This document shows positions 63,704-64,000 of a DNA stretch of 64,000 nucleotides, one piece after another. Numbering within the stretch: the first letter of the stretch is position 1; each line of letters starts with the position of its first letter. Source of the stretch: JAFGHJ01 sp964534175 (lineage in GTDB: Bacteria; Hydrothermota; UBA3072); the NCBI GenBank assembly GCA_964534175.1, contig CAZHNS010000001.1, forward strand, positions 62,001-126,000, written 5' to 3'. Position numbers and translations under genes: made by a program. The notes under the pieces are model-generated. The model made no database searches. It saw only the letters and a program-made list of their open reading frames with translations, and was not told where the DNA came from.

Positions 63704-64000
63704 TTATATGCCTCCTTTTTGATTTTTCCTACAGGCACCCAACCATTAATTTTATATATCTTGATGATATATTCAAATCCGATTTTGGCAACCCCGGGAA
63801 GTGCAATTATTTTTCCATTTTTAGTCTTGCCTACCTTTTGATTTTTTCTTCCGTTTTTAATCGTTAAAACAGAAAATTCTTTTCCCAATAGTTCCATTGC
63901 TTTTTCTCCCGTAATTTCGTTTTGAGTCGATATTAAAAGCTGTAAACGTCGTTTCTTTACTGAATTTTCTATTTGATTTGTAAAAAGAGAGGCAAGGGTG
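63700..64000 (-). CDS. miaB: tRNA methylthiotransferase MiaB, C-terminal part (partial)
   Basis: About 100 residues enter from the right edge. The segment KKRRLQLLISTQNEITGEKA, LLGKEFSVLTIKNGRK and VGKTKNGKIIALPG fits the radical SAM MiaB C-terminus: the end of the catalytic core followed by the TRAM RNA-binding domain. MiaB adds a methylthio group to i6A37 in tRNA. RimO or MtaB would look similar; MiaB is the best fit from the LQLLxxxQNEI and GKE patterns. First gene seen of the (-) operon miaB-lapA-lapB-SPOR-mutS. Confidence 0.72.
   Translation of the reverse strand, partial: TLASLFTNQIENSVKKRRLQLLISTQNEITGEKAMELLGKEFSVLTIKNGRKNQKVGKTKNGKIIALPGVAKIGFEYIIKIYKINGWVPVGKIKKEAYK

Noticed and set aside
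1..64000. CRISPR array, insertion sequence or prophage
   Set aside because: No regularly spaced repeats, transposase, integrase or phage structural genes are visible anywhere in the window.

Overview
The window is a low-GC bacterial chromosome segment. It reads as a diderm, anaerobe-like member of an uncultured phylum near the FCB group (WOR-3/Stahlbacteria or Cloacimonadota-like); this placement is inference. Supporting signs are a GWxTD-domain protein, PorV/PorQ-family proteins with C-terminal sorting-like domains, large TonB-dependent receptors with carboxypeptidase-regulatory-like N-termini, LapA/LapB-type proteins, and a GlmU-like protein of the Bacteroidota type. There is a 100-base run of N at 10502-10601, a scaffold gap inside carA/carB. 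I see no tRNA, CRISPR array, insertion sequence or prophage.

Layout. 1-6523 (+): end of a sigma-54 regulator, a GWxTD protein, then a tightly overlapping operon cobB-prfA-prmC-nadK-recN. 6524-9351: a small membrane protein, a glycosyltransferase-like membrane protein between two 51-bp direct repeats, and a half-size EamA transporter. 9367-13172: carA/carB with a possible attenuator leader. 13467-14043: a small membrane protein and a solo 5S rRNA gene with its own promoter. 14342-16788 (-): a cobalamin riboswitch controlling an ECF S-component and a BtuB-like receptor. 16884-24381 (-): one long housekeeping run rplM-rpsI-rpsB-tsf-pyrH-frr-uppS-cdsA-dxr-rseP. 24529-27972 (+): a ComFB-like protein, a nitrilase-family enzyme, RNase P RNA, a structured palindromic element, and two unrecognised membrane proteins.

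28091-45058 (-) holds the most distinctive part: two paralogous operons, each with a giant TonB-dependent receptor, a large secreted protein ending in a sorting-like domain, and a PorV/PorQ-family protein. Each is preceded by a perfect TTGACA-16-TATAAT promoter and a related leader of about 235 nt. Between them lies an rnfB-like gene with lgt. After this come a GAF/HD-GYP regulator, ispF-TPR-outer membrane protein, a FadL-like barrel, uvrC with a large barrel-like protein, a GlmU-like protein, a ChpT-like histidine protein, and a (-) operon miaB-lapA-lapB-SPOR-mutS.

Promoters are easy to read (TTGACA, 16-17 nt, TATAAT-like). In at least five genes the -10 box lies only 6-7 nt before ATG with no ribosome binding site, which predicts leaderless mRNAs used beside normal Shine-Dalgarno genes. 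Many intergenic gaps carry short word-like dispersed repeats.
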